Source: Chara braunii
Lineage: Eukaryota > Streptophyta > Charophyceae > Charales > Characeae
Direction: 5' to 3'
NCBI GenBank assembly: GCA_003427395.1
Contig: BFEA01000204.1
Coordinates: 829,692-893,691, forward strand
DNA length: 64,000 bases
The notes beneath the pieces are model-generated. The model was not told where the DNA came from. It was given only the letters and a program-made list of their open reading frames with translations, and ran no database searches. Positions 22,168 to 33,298 of the stretch are shown here, one piece after another; positions within the stretch are counted from its first letter, which is position 1; every line of letters begins with the position of its first letter. The position numbers were made by a program, and so were the translations under genes.

Positions 22168-25100
22168 CTAAGTTCTTCCCTCTTCCTCGTAGAGTTCTGG
22201 TCGCGAGGAATTCTGAGCACCCACTGTTATAGAACGTTGCCCCCTCTTGTCTGAGGTCGAGTTATGCCAGTCCTTCCAGCGAGTGCGGTCTTCTCGTATC
22301 TCCGCCACTTTTCCGCTTACTAACCAGAGCCTGCTGAATCTCGTTCTCACCTTCTTTTGCTGGTCTTCGGCCTCCGGCCATGATTGTTTGGCTTTCTGCC
22401 ATTTGCAGAGAATTTCGGCTTGTATCATCGTTTTCGTCTCAGCCCATACCTTCTCTCGCGAGTTGGAAAGTCCTTCGATGGTTCTGCTGCATCTTTCCTT
22501 CCAGATAACCCACAAGGTCACCTTTCTGATAAGCCCAAACCACATCCTTTCTGTCTTTTGGAGCTGTTCGGGAATGTTAGTCAAGAGAAGAAGTTGGATT
22601 GGTTGTTCAGGGAAGGGGGTCGGTAATAGGGAGTCCCAGAGGGCCGAAGCCCTCGCCCAGTAGTCTGTCGCCTCCCTGCAGTGTACTGGGCAGTGTATTA
22701 TGTCCTCTATGCCGCCCTCTGTGCAGACTGTGTATAAATCCGAACTGTTGGGGTATGAACCCTGTCGCCTGATGTGTAACCATTGATTCACTGGAAGGGC
22801 TGCATATGTAATGAGCCATTGGAGGCTCTTAATTTTGATTGGTCTGATAGATTTGAACTTCTTCCAAGGGATCTGTGTGAGCTTATCAGCCTCTTGGCCC
22901 GGTAACTTCTGCCATCTTTTTTTAATGATGGGGTCGGGATCTTTGGTTTTCAAGAAAAGTCTATACCCCAATTTAACTGTGTATTCGTGAACTGGGACAT
23001 TGGACCTGATATTCTTGGTCTTATCCGGCGTCCAAACCCACTCCGCCGGGTCAAATTCTAAGTTTTGAACAGCCGTATCAGGTCTGAAGATTAACTTTGG
23101 CCCTGAGCCAAGGACGCTTACTTTTCTAAGTAGGAAGAAGTCCATAGCTTCCAATTCCACCTCACTATTGAGTATGGAAGGCATACTAAGAGCGGACGTA
23201 GAGATCGGAAAGGAAAGGAAGAATGCCTTGGTGGTCGAGCCCTGCAGCATGTGAGAAAATTGAAAAGCTCTAGAGGGGTTCTTTTCTTGCACCTTGCGTC
23301 CCCACTCTCCGGACCTCCACGGCGCAGCTTCGACCAAGATATCTTTCCATTCTTGTGGGATGATATTAATGATGTACTGGAGGTTGGGACCTCGTCTATG
23401 ACACCCTTTCAGTTGTATGCTTAGTTCCTGTTCAGTCCTCCACTCCATCCTCTCCTCGCTCCATAAGTGGGCGATTTTCCATATTCCATTCTTGAACCAG
23501 GAAAGCCATCTGTGTTCGAGGTAGAAAGGATTGTCGCCCTCATTTGTCATCCATTGGTTACCAAAGAGTGGCTGCCTCATGACTTCATCCTTGGACCTAG
23601 GTCTATCAGTCTTACTAGGCATTATCTCCCTCCAGATCCGAAGCAGCACTGACCAATACGGGGTGGGAGGTCTGCCTTCCTCTAATCTGTCGTCCCTTCT
23701 TCGATTCCTTCGTCCTGTACTCATGGCCCATTCCTTATTCATCACCCAAAGTAGTCCTGACATGTCCTCTGGCGAGGTTACTGGGGCCAGGGTTCTGACA
23801 CTGTCAAGGGCTAATTTGTTCCATGCACTGTCCGGATTCATCAAGAGCTTGATAATCCATTTGATTTGAAGAGCTTTTGTTTCCAATCTAGGATCTATAA
23901 TCCCTAACCCCCCCTTTTGGGGCTTCCTAGTGATGTAATTCCATGCGATCTTAGGTATGCCACTCTCTTTATTGGGATCTCCTGTCCATAGGTAGGATCT
24001 TGCTTTATGATTCAGTTCTTTAATAGAACTGTCCGGGACTGTCCAGATGGAGGCTATATACCACATCATTGAAAAAACCGATGTGTTAAGAACCAGAGCC
24101 CGACCAATAAGTGAGGTGAAGACATTGCCCCATCTCCCTAGCTTATTAATTTGTTTGGCCAATATGTTCTGGCCCATTTGGGGTGCTAGATCGTCCTTTG
24201 TCATAAGCATACCAAGGTACCGGGTACGGGTGTCTGGCATTTCCCAAGTCATGGTCGCTTCCTCGCCTTGTAGTTGGAGGGGTTCTTCCTCTGATACCCA
24301 CCACCCTATTGTCTTTCCCCAGTTGATATTCATTTCTAAGGCCAGTCTAAAAGCTTCCATCGCCAGTGTTCTGAAGGACGAGTCTGACGCTCTAATCAAG
24401 ACTGTCAAATCGTCTGCGAACAGGATTGTCGAAGGAAAACTCATTTGGTGGGCTGAGCCCACGTTGACCTCGGGCAGTCTATGGATCGACAGATCCTTGC
24501 GTAGGAATTATGCAATGACTTCCATTACAAAGAGGAAGATTGACGGGGCCAACGGGTCCCCTTGGCGGATCGAACGGGATATCGGGTAGCATTCCGATAA
24601 TAGGTCGTTTACTTGGACACAGCCAATTGCATCTTTGTACATGATACTAATCCACTTTCTGAAATTTGGCCCCACTCCCATTTTTTCCATACTCGCCTAC
24701 AAGAAGTCCCAATTTAGTTGGTCGTAGGCTTTTTCAAAGTCAAAGAAGAGAATGGCAGTGTTTATTCTCCTCTCCCTAACCTTCCTGACTGCTTCGTTTA
24801 GTGTAAGTACATTATCTAGAATGTACCGGCCTGGGATGAAGCCCGTTTGGTCCATATGGAAGCATTTATTTGTGATTTTGGTAATTCTGTTGGAAAGAAC
24901 TTTAGCCAGTATCTTGCATGGAAGTGTCAAGAGCGAAATCGGTCTGTAATTCCTGATATCTTCTTTATTCCCTTTCTTGTAAAGTAGTGTAACCACACTA
25001 TTACTGAGCATGTTCCCCAGTCCCCCTCTAGTCCAACTGTCAGTGTAAAAATTTAACAGATCTGAGGCCAAATTTTTTCCCAAAATTCTTTTGTTCGTCC

Positions 25101-26672
25101 ATCAATTCCTGGTGACTTGTCGTTATTCATGTCTCTTAGAGCGTGGTGCAGTTCCTCCAACGTGATCGGTTTGTCTAGCGCCTCAGCCTGTTCGACTGTT
25201 ATCGTTTGTTCCAAGTATTGGAGCATTTTCAGCCTTGCCTCCCTCGTGTTGGACGATGATGGTGTAGGGATCTTCAACTGGTAGAGATCTTTGTAGAAGT
25301 TTTTAGCTATCTCTAACATCCCTTCGCTGTCATATTTTGTAATCTCTGGGTCTAAAATCGACTTCAAGCACTCTATCGTACTAGCCCTCGAGTTGGCCTT
25401 GATTCGAGCAACGAATTGTTTCGTTATTGAGTCACTGAGATCGTGTTCGCACATTTTAGCTCTTATTTGCAGCCCTTTAAGATCCCACCACCTCCACAGT
25501 GCTAATTCTTCTCACGCTTTCTCGAAGATATCATTGTACAGTGGTGATGAAGGGTTATCAATCAGATTAGCCTCTGCTAGCATCGGAGCAAATTCTAGAG
25601 ACTGTCCCCTTTGCTTTCGTATGGATGCAAGCTTCCTAGAGATTTTGGCCGCTGTGTTCGAAAGAATGGAATAGCTCTTCTGAAACCATTCCCACCAGGT
25701 CTCCGCACTCAAACGTGCGGACCTCTGACCCAACCAGCAGTCGCATACCTCCTTTTGGAACGTCTAACTGAGCAAAAGAGAATTATTTAGCTTGTGGAAG
25801 CTAGTCCCCATCCTAACGAATTGGTCGAAGCTTATTACCAATTCGATTGGCTTATGGTCCAACCTCGGGCATGGAGCCAAAGGTAGGACCTCAACACCCT
25901 TGACTGCTCCCATCATTATGTTTGAAACCAAGAAGTAGTCTATTCGTGAGAAAGCGGTGTGTTCGGCATGATTTTTCTTGACCAGGGTAAACGTTCTTTT
26001 GGTGGGATGCACAGTTCTGTACGGATCTACCAGGTTGTGGTCGAGCATCAGTTCTTGGATTGGTAGTGCCTCCGTTGAGCTGTGACTGTTAGATGATCGA
26101 GATATGCGGTCTGTTACCCGGTCCATGGTGGCATTCCAGTCGCCTGCTAGGACACAGGGGACGACTGGCGGAATCAAGCTACTGAGCTTCGTCAGAAAGG
26201 ACGATCTCCTTGAAGTAGTATTCGACGCATATACATTAATCAGCAGAAACTCCTCGTCCTTCCATTTCAAATGTAGGCATCATCTCCCTTCAATAGGGTT
26301 TGCTCTCTTATCTACTACTGATCCTGCTGTGTAGACACGAGAGGATTTGGGAACCAGAATCGCAATCCCTTTGGAGCTTGAGGCAGGGTCTGCCGACCAT
26401 ACTTCGTCTCTCAGACCTTCTAGTTTCCTTGCCAGGAACGACCGGATTTTGTTGTGTTCTGCTGAGAAGGTGAGGTGGGTTTCTTGTATTAATATGATGT
26501 CGACTACTTTCTTGTTAGTGACTCCCAAGCCTTTTATTAGATCATTCAATTTTTCTTCTTCGTCCACTATGTTCCCGAGTCCGTTGACGTTCCAACTTCT
26601 GATGACTAACCCTTGATTCCTCCAGTCAATTCGTTCCCCTCCCTCGTTAGCTCTTACCCTATAGCTCTCCAT
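22168..26672 (-). pseudogene. LINE-4 ORF2 (endonuclease-RT-knuckle), about 1,500 codons
   Basis: The endonuclease (26,672-25,764) has WNVNGLG, QETHL, NVYASN, GDWNA, SRIDYFLVS and LDHKPI, all expected AP-endonuclease motifs. The RT follows: NDKSPGIDG, NYRPISLL, TGFIPGR, FFDFEKAYDQLNW, RQGDPLAP and FADD at about 24,409-24,420. The last 764 codons (24,462-22,168) are open and include a knuckle-like CTEGGIEDIIHCPVHC. Defects are a TGA in the endonuclease at about 26,278, a TGA near 25,512, a frameshift near 25,070, a TAG near 24,695 and a TAA near 24,509. The enzyme would nick target DNA and prime cDNA synthesis; this copy is lightly decayed. Confidence 0.9.
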
Positions 26673-26718
26673 GGCTGCAACTGCACAGGGCTAGGGAATT
26701 GGGTTGGTGACAAGGCCT

Positions 26719-28077
26719 CTAGGGAGGAGGGGTCCCTTCCGTATCCATACCCTCACCGGTCCCCCTCTGATAGGTCTTCGGCCCGTTATCCCCTGATAGG
26801 GAAGGTGATACCGTTCCTGAGACATCCGGCCCATCCAGCCCTTCGTTCCCGCTCTTGTCCTTCTCCAATTCGGGGCTCAGATCCAAATTTTCTCTTTCAT
26901 CGTCCCCGTCCCACGAGTTACAGTCGTTATCCGAGGCATCACTCCTGTAGAATCTTTCCCAGTCAGTGGCATATGCCCTTGCGTCCAGCTCCTCGTCCCC
27001 CTCTAGCAGCCCTCTTGAGACTATGTGTGCAACTACTGCTGCCGCCAGCTCAGCTGATATGCCTATGTCTGCTAAAATGCTGTAGGGAACTTTAGTTACC
27101 GTTCTCCAAGGTTTCCATATCATTCCGGACCGCAGCTGCACTTCCACCGCCATCTTAACAATTAGGGGTGAGAAGGCCCTCGGGGAATTTCTTCCCACGT
27201 CCCCCATTCGCTTCTGCGAACTTTTTGAATCTTCTTGAATGATGGGGTCTGTCTGTCCCTCTTCCAGGGGGACAGTTTCAAAAACACCCATCGGGGTCTC
27301 CGTTGTTACCTTATCTCTGAGAGCTTTGATGACATTCGATCCTTCCACAAGGTGAGGGATTTTGAAAGAAACATCCGTGGCGATCTGCCATTCCTGTACT
27401 TTCACCACATACCTGGCAGCAATAAGTGGTCGGATGTTTCTCAGTGTTCTACGTGTTGTTTTGGCCGACTCTGTCACCAGTGGCGCCTTCCCCTTTGCTA
27501 TCTGCGTAATGGTAGTAAATTCTGAAGTGTACTCCTTATTCCATTTCTTCAATTTCTCTGTTTGCGACAAGACAACTGCTGCCTCTTTCTCCAGAAGGGT
27601 TCGTTTTGATTCTTCCTTTGTTTGTTCCATACTGGATTCCTTCTTTTTCTGGTTCTTACCCACCTTCCTCATCTTGAGATGCAGATCCTGAAAGTTATCC
27701 TTGGTTGTGGGGATGGTTTTGTCCTTGTCCTCCATACCCTAGTCTCTTGCCCTTTTCTTTTCTGCATACCTGAAGGCCGCATACTCAGAGAACTCTTCCG
27801 CTTTCTCCTTTCTGAGCATTTCATACTGATTGGATGAATTGTCAATCCCCGCAATGGCTCCCTTATTCCCATTTACTTGAGGCCTCTCTGCATGTTTTAG
27901 ACATGCCACGCAGATGTCAAAGGCGTGTTCTCTTTCCCGTTTGGCCTTGTTTACATAGTCCCTGAGCCAAGCCAGGAATCGCCTGGATCGATCCTCCCCG
28001 TCAGTGGATGGGGCTTCCGCTGGGCTGCTCTTCCCCTCTGTTTCCACATCTGTGCCCGTATTTACCTTTATTAGTCG
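26719..28077 (-). pseudogene. LINE-4 ORF1 protein, one in-frame TAG
   Basis: A 338-codon frame (27,735-26,719) is preceded in the same frame by about 112 codons running back to 28,077, separated by a single TAG at 27,739-27,741. The upstream part has ICVACLKHAE, a lone C-x2-C-x2-H. The first 75 residues of the lower part are Lys/Glu-rich and coiled-coil-like. Then comes the block EWQIATDVSFKIP (residue about 115), shared with LINE-3. The C-terminus is acidic. The family is not recognised beyond LINE ORF1 by position. It starts 47 bp upstream of ORF2, as expected of a bicistronic LINE. Confidence 0.7.
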
Positions 28078-28190
28078 TGTTACGATCCTCGTCATTCCCA
28101 AGTGCAAATTCAAAATGAAAGATAATGCCACCCAATTGCGATAGAAATGAAAGCACTTGCAAAGAGATAAAGACCAGAGTATAGGTAAAG

Positions 28191-28222
<32 letters not shown>

Positions 28223-29070
28223 CACCAGCAAGACCAACGACAATTCCCCTTTCTCTCTCCACCTTCCTCCTCCTCCTTCTCTTCACCAATCTTATTCTTC
28301 TCTCAATAATAATAATAACAATGAATGGATGAACCAGAATCAATATCCGAAGTTCCCTCGTACTGCTGACTCAACTCAACAACAACAACAACAACAACAA
28401 CAACCAGTCCACCATAGCTATGGCTTCCCTCCTTCAGCCTCCTCTCTCTTGCATAGGCTATGGCGGACTACTCCAAGCAGCTAGGGTGCTGCACTGATGT
28501 CCAAAGGTCAACCCAAGCAGCTATGGTGCTGCGCTGATGTCCAAAGGACAACGCAGAGCAGCTATGCCGCTGCTGACTTGGTCCGCTATGCCTGACTCTG
28601 CCTCGAGCTTCCCTGGTGCCGCACTATCCCAACTGGGGCCTTCCAGATGCAACGCCCAACAAGGTGATGAAGATGGTGTCTTCCATAGCCAGGTAAGTGC
28701 CCCGCCACTCTCCTACCATGCCCCCTTCTTCCTCCTCCTCAAGCTGGACTGCTCGACATAGCTCCAGCGGCCCTTCACCTCCAAGCAGCGCTGCACCAAC
28801 CCAGCGCTGCGCTCCAGCAGCATGTCGCCAACCCTTGCACACCGCAAATGAGGAAGAGCTCTTTGCTCTTCCTAGAGATATAGCGGCCTATCGGCCTCCT
28901 GGGCGGTGACTTCCTAGGACGAGCGGCCTCCCAGCAACCGGTACCTCCTCCCTTTCGGAGGGAAACATCATTGCAGGCTCTGTTGTCCTCCCTACATGCC
29001 CTAGACCCGGGCTACTTGGACTGGTACCGGCCTACCGCTATCCTACCGCTACTGGGCCTCTAAAAATGCC
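28078..29070 (-). mobile_element. LTR-like block L-a
   Basis: Starts tgttacgatc on the plus strand, matching the edge tgttatgatc of the block at 63,383. It follows the 56.8-58.0 kb LTR throughout: GA-rich tract, (AAT)n, the gctatggcggactact motif, a splice donor at 28,691, and ggtacctcctccctttcggag. Similarity to the 56.8 kb copy ends at about 29,070, where the gag-protease frame begins, so the LTR is truncated at that side. It contains (GAA)n at 28,184-28,220 and (CAA)n at 28,378-28,402. Confidence 0.65.
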
Positions 29071-30786
29071 AACTTTTTTTTCTACCCTTTCTCTCATACC
29101 CTCCATCCGTGCGAAAGCCCCTTTTCGCGTGCTATCCTCGAATGACGGCGACCATGTTGCCAATTTTCCCTTTGGGGGGTCTCCTCCCGTTCCAAGGAGT
29201 CGAAGGAGCTCTCCCCGGTCGGTCACAGGGTCCTCTATGTCTACCATGTACGAGCCATCGTGCAAGTGCATGCCTATCATCTCTACGTTCGCGCACCACG
29301 GTCTCCCGAGGATTATGTCGTGGTCCATTTCCTCCATTACGATCATCCGCTGAAACGACCAGATCGATTCCCTGACCCCTGCCTTCACAACACACTTCAT
29401 GACGTACCCAGCGAACGGGATTTCCCCGCCAGCTCCCCGGATGCTCCCTGTTACTTCCTTGTTTACCGTACATCCCGTGATCGTTGCGAAGTCTCTCCTT
29501 ATGAGAGTGATTTCTGCTCCCCCGTCTACTAATGCGTCGGTGTGATGACTCCCGATCTGGATTTTCAATTTCCCTACGGGTAGCGCATGAAAGCTAAGCT
29601 TCGTCCCGGGTGGTGATCTCGTAACTTCGCCGCCCTCTCGGTCGGGCAAGTTCAAACGAATGTCTGCAAAGACCCTTTCGAGATCCTCCAAGTCCCCGTG
29701 ACTCCTCTGAAGGTTAGCCACTTCTTGCGGAGCTTCCTCCTCCCTCTCCCCTTCTGGTAATTCGGGGTTGTCGCCTATTTCTACTCGCCTCCGAGTCAAC
29801 AGTTGTTTGAGCCCCTTGAGCAACCTAGGGCTAGCTTGCAGCATGGTCTGAAAAGACACCGACACCATGGTTCCTAGTAGCTTGCTAATAGTGTCGTCGA
29901 GCTCAAGCAAGGTCAAGATCGGGATTGGATACCTAAACTTCTTCTTGGCGGCGGTAGCCTTGTCTTCAGGCTCCTCTTCCCTAGGCTTCCCATAGACTTT
30001 CTCTGGTTCCTCGGCCTCAGGCTTTGCCTGGGGTTCGGAGCTTCTAGCGACCTCCTCCATAATGGTGTCACGGTTAATCCTTCTCCCGGCCATTCCCAGT
30101 CGAGTGGTTGCGTTCACCCTATCACGTCCGTCGCTTTCCAAAATAAAGTTGGCCTGCGGTCCGCGCCCCCGGAGTTGATCCCAGATGATCTCACCCACCG
30201 GTTCGGCTTCTACGACTGTTATTTCTAACCCGTTGAGCATGATAATGGCTCACCGCATCCCTCCTGGTGAGTTTCAGTTCACCCGTTCTCCTTGTAGTCC
30301 AAATATCTCCCCCTTTAACGACCTGGTACACCTTCTTTTCAGAATATCATGGTTGAGCTTTGGGCATGCGCGCACATAATGTCCTATCGCGGTGCAGTAC
30401 TTGCATTGCTCGTTAGCAGGATCTCTCAGTCCGTATCCCCGGTTTGCCACACCTCGCGGGACCACAGCTTCCTGGGGAGGGAGGGCAGGTCGGGATACTT
30501 ACGCTTGCATAACCATTAGCACGCCTTCCATCCTTTCAATCTTATTGTCGACGCCGTGCACCCGTTCATGTAGACTTTCAATCCCCTTCTTTACCTTGTC
30601 GCCCGTCCTACCGGTCAGATCTATGATCTCTCCTTCCTCGAGCAGGGCCAACGTCTCCGTTACTACCGTTTTCTCAGCCAGATCTGTTACCGTGCTAAAA
30701 TCAACATCCCGCGTGTTTACGAACTTGCTCGTCTGTTGGTAGGCTGACAGGATCTTGTCTTTGTCGAACTCGGAGAAACACCAGCC
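29038..30786 (-). pseudogene. gag-protease, C-terminal part, of a retroelement without visible pol
   Basis: One minus-strand frame from about 30,776 to 29,038, with in-frame stops at about 30,499 (TAA), 30,274 (TGA) and just above 30,240 (TGA) but no frameshift. It starts FSEFDKDKILSAY, runs through a coiled region and has a CCHC knuckle, CKYCTAIGHYVRAC, at about 30,370-30,410. The protease fold has ALVDGGAEITLI (residues 236-247 of the 400-residue last block) and DHDIILGRPW. The active site reads D-G-G instead of the usual D-S/T-G. The frame ends in the LTR-like block with no RT or integrase. The capsid half appears inverted at 32,281-33,178. Confidence 0.75.
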
Positions 30787-30796
30787 CCGTGTGCGA

Positions 30797-31567
30797 ATGG
30801 AACGCCAGCCCCGGTACCCCCGACCGCCGTGGAACAACGGTGGACGATGGGAAGTATCCCTCCCGTCGAGTTCTACCTATCGGGGGTTCGACGTAGAATG
30901 GTAGGCCGTGACTTTGGGAAGGGACGCCACCTTTTTGTTGGTAGAATGTCGGTGGACAGGAATGAGACTCAACAGAGGACCCGGAGACGATCTGTTCTCT
31001 AATCTGGAGGTTACCGGGACCATGTATCTTCCTGAGATCGGCTAGCATTCGTTGGGGGTAGAGATAGCACAAGGTCATGAGCTGGCACCGGTCTTTCAAA
31101 GGGCCGCCCGAACGTTGACTCGGATAGGATATTCGGTCAGGGGAAGAAGGAACGCGGGCTTGCTAACCCGGGTGGAGATGGGAGGTTGGAGGAAGTTCAG
31201 GGCACCAACCACACCGCTGAGGTGTCGGGTCCCCCGTTTTATGATAGATCTCGTCTTCGGGAGCCTCGCAAGGGCGCGGGAGCTGGCTGACTCGGCAATA
31301 ATGTGGGCAGACCACTTTTCCTCTCTAACCATCGGGATGTTCTATGATGTCGCCGTGAGGCATGGGCCGTTCTGGGGAAACAGGGCCCACGAGTTACTGG
31401 AGGTCATCCACATCCTGATGTTTCGTGTGCCCTGGCTAGACCAGACAGGGCACGAGCGCATAATCCAAAGGGAGATCGAGATAGGAGAGAGCTATTTGGC
31501 AGGGGTGGCTGAGCTATTCGAGGAGCCGACCGAACCGGAAGAACCACGAGGGCGCGAGCGTGACTAG
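30797..31567 (+). pseudogene. Tandem two-domain family, copy D (inverted, two in-frame TAG)
   Basis: A continuous plus-strand frame of 257 codons, interrupted only by TAG at 30,902-30,904 and 31,043-31,045. N-terminal domain: WEVSLP, then FDVEW, TFLLVECRW, and GTMYLPEIG where the second TAG replaces a Trp conserved in copies A and B. C-terminal domain: VPRFMIDLVFG, HGPFWGNRAHELLEVIHIL, GESYLAGVAELF and a charged tail. It aligns end to end with copies A, B and C on the other strand. No known family recognised. It begins about 10 bp from the inferred inversion junction, so its first residues are probably elsewhere (near 33,190-33,230). Confidence 0.6.
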
Positions 31568-32280
31568 GATCCGCAGGCAGGCCAATAGAGCAGATCCAGT
31601 ATAGTTCGCTGCGTACGAAAATCCGTCGATGGGAATAAGAAAGGGGCCTCGGACCCGGATGGCTAAAACCCACTAGACAAATAAAGAAGGGGGTAGACTC
31701 CTAATGAGTGACCATAACCCGGAAGGTAAAAAACGGGAAACGCTGCTCGGGAAGGCTTCCCCTAGCAGGATGCCTAACCCGGACTCCCCCGTGTCGGCCG
31801 ACGGGACAAGGGCACTACAAACGCGCTTGTGATAAAGGAAGCCCAGTCACGTTCATAGCTCGGCTGGGCGGCAGGGTCAGTCGTGGCTCCTCCTTAAGGA
31901 AGGGCAATCAGGAAACGGGGATAGGAAAGGAGACTATAAAGATAAGCCAACAGAGCTGGGAGCCTAGGGAACCTAGAAACCTCGCATTGCGTGTGTCCTG
32001 GGAATTCTTTGGCTTATGCAGAACTAAGCAAAATGGCAACGGAAGAGGAGACAGATAACCGTAAGAGTGAAGGAGAACCAGGCTTAGAAGCAGTGCCGCA
32101 CAAAGCGAAGGGGGGCAGAAGGACAGAGAGTCGATAAATCCGGATGGTACCAAAGGGAACCGAAAGGAAATCTCCACAGGAGAAAGCTCGAGGAAAGTCG
32201 CGGGAAGCAGGCAAGGGACCCAAGGGACCAAGGAAGGCAGAAATAAGGATAGGACAAGCCTCCGAAACTCGGAAGGAGCC
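31568..32280 (+). other. Non-coding leader between copy D and gag
   Basis: About 710 bp without a supported gene. Its purine-rich composition matches the following gag gene and it may be its leader. No LTR end or primer-binding site identified. Confidence 0.4.
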
Positions 32281-33178
32281 ATGCCTAAGAAAGTAAGGGT
32301 CGCGGACACAAGGCGCAAACTAGTCGAGATAGACAAGAGGACCGCGGAATACAAGGCAAGACTGATTGAGGAAATGATGACTGGGAACGAAGAAGGTCCT
32401 CTGCGGGAGGAGCCCCGGGACGAACGGAGAGCCAGCCAAGGTGGGACTAGACAAGGGGGTAAAGGTAGTGACCGTGGGGGAACGCCGAGCAAGAGAAGGA
32501 AAGAGAGAGAGAACTCTCCGGGGATGGAAGTAGAAAAGGCTACGACTCCGCCAGCCATGGATAGTAGGGTTCGCCGCCTGCCGATCATGCCAGCAGTAGC
32601 GCGAGGATGCGAAGGACTTTGGAGCCTTAGGGAAAGAGTGTTGGGATGGTTTGACCCGGAAGGAGCTATGAAAACCAGGGAGGGACAGATGGCCGACAAG
32701 GAGAGCCCGGATAACAGTGTGGCAGGCGAGAACAGCAGCTCCGAGGGCGTCCTTAAGAAGATAGTGTCGTACCTCGCTCGAGCACTAAACAAAAATCAAG
32801 GCTATCTGGCAGACGCCAAGAAAAAGCTGACTTTCGATGGAGCAAACATCACGGAGTTCCTGATCGACTACGAGAACCTAGCTGCGTTACTAAAGTGGAC
32901 CGAGGAGGAAAAGATGGACCACCTAGGACAGCATGTGTCGTTAAGCCTAAGACGGGACATAATGGCCATTGTAGCCGCAAGCCGGTCTTGGAAGGAGACC
33001 CGGGATGTGATGATGAGGAAGTACCTAGCGGCGGAGAAAATGGCAACGGAGGCAGACCTAGCGGCAGTTCAGAGGAAGAACTTCGCAACGTACAATGATT
33101 TCCTATGGGAATTTACTCTAGTAGCACTAAGGATCCCCGAGGTCACGGACCGGATAATTCGCTCACGTCTTACTGCCA
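32281..33178 (+). pseudogene. gag, N-terminal and capsid part (severed)
   Basis: Starts ATG with MPKKVRVADTRRKL. A basic, Arg/Glu-rich first 90 residues leads to a linker, then from about residue 155 a capsid-like helical domain: KKLTFDGANITEFLIDYEN, DHLGQHVSLSLRRDI, FLWEFTLVALRIPEVTDRI. The domain breaks off near 33,178; the remaining codons to 33,327 look unrelated. The sequence expected next (FSEFDKDKIL, knuckle, protease) is on the minus strand below 30,786, so this is the upstream half of that gene. Gag forms the particle that packages element RNA. Confidence 0.7.
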
Positions 33179-33298
33179 TTGTTACCTGGGTGACTTCCTG
33201 CATAGTCCACATAGAAAGGGTTACAACTAATCTTCAGAATCCGCCCACCTACTGTCTCCCTTGCCCTTCGTGTTTTCATTTCTCTTTTCTAGTCCCAA

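Larger units (their letters stand above)
21702..28077 (-). mobile_element. LINE-4: near full-length L1-like retrotransposon
   Basis: Minus strand: ORF1 (28,077-26,719), ORF2 (26,672-22,168), then about 460 bp of 3' sequence ending at the gap. The ORF2 order is AP-type endonuclease, linker, RT and C-terminal knuckle region, as in plant L1-clade elements; no RNase H is seen. The 5' end stops exactly where LTR-like sequence begins (28,078). It is the best reference in the window for this LINE family. Confidence 0.85.

Noticed and set aside
27739-28131. Separate 130-codon gene upstream of LINE-4 ORF1
   Set aside because: It is in the same frame as ORF1 and separated by one TAG; its apparent start lies in LTR-like sequence, so it is better read as the ORF1 N-terminus.
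31908-32792. 294-codon minus-strand frame opposite gag
   Set aside because: It is the antisense shadow of the plus-strand gag frame, which has capsid features; the shadow has Ser/Leu-rich composition and no motif.
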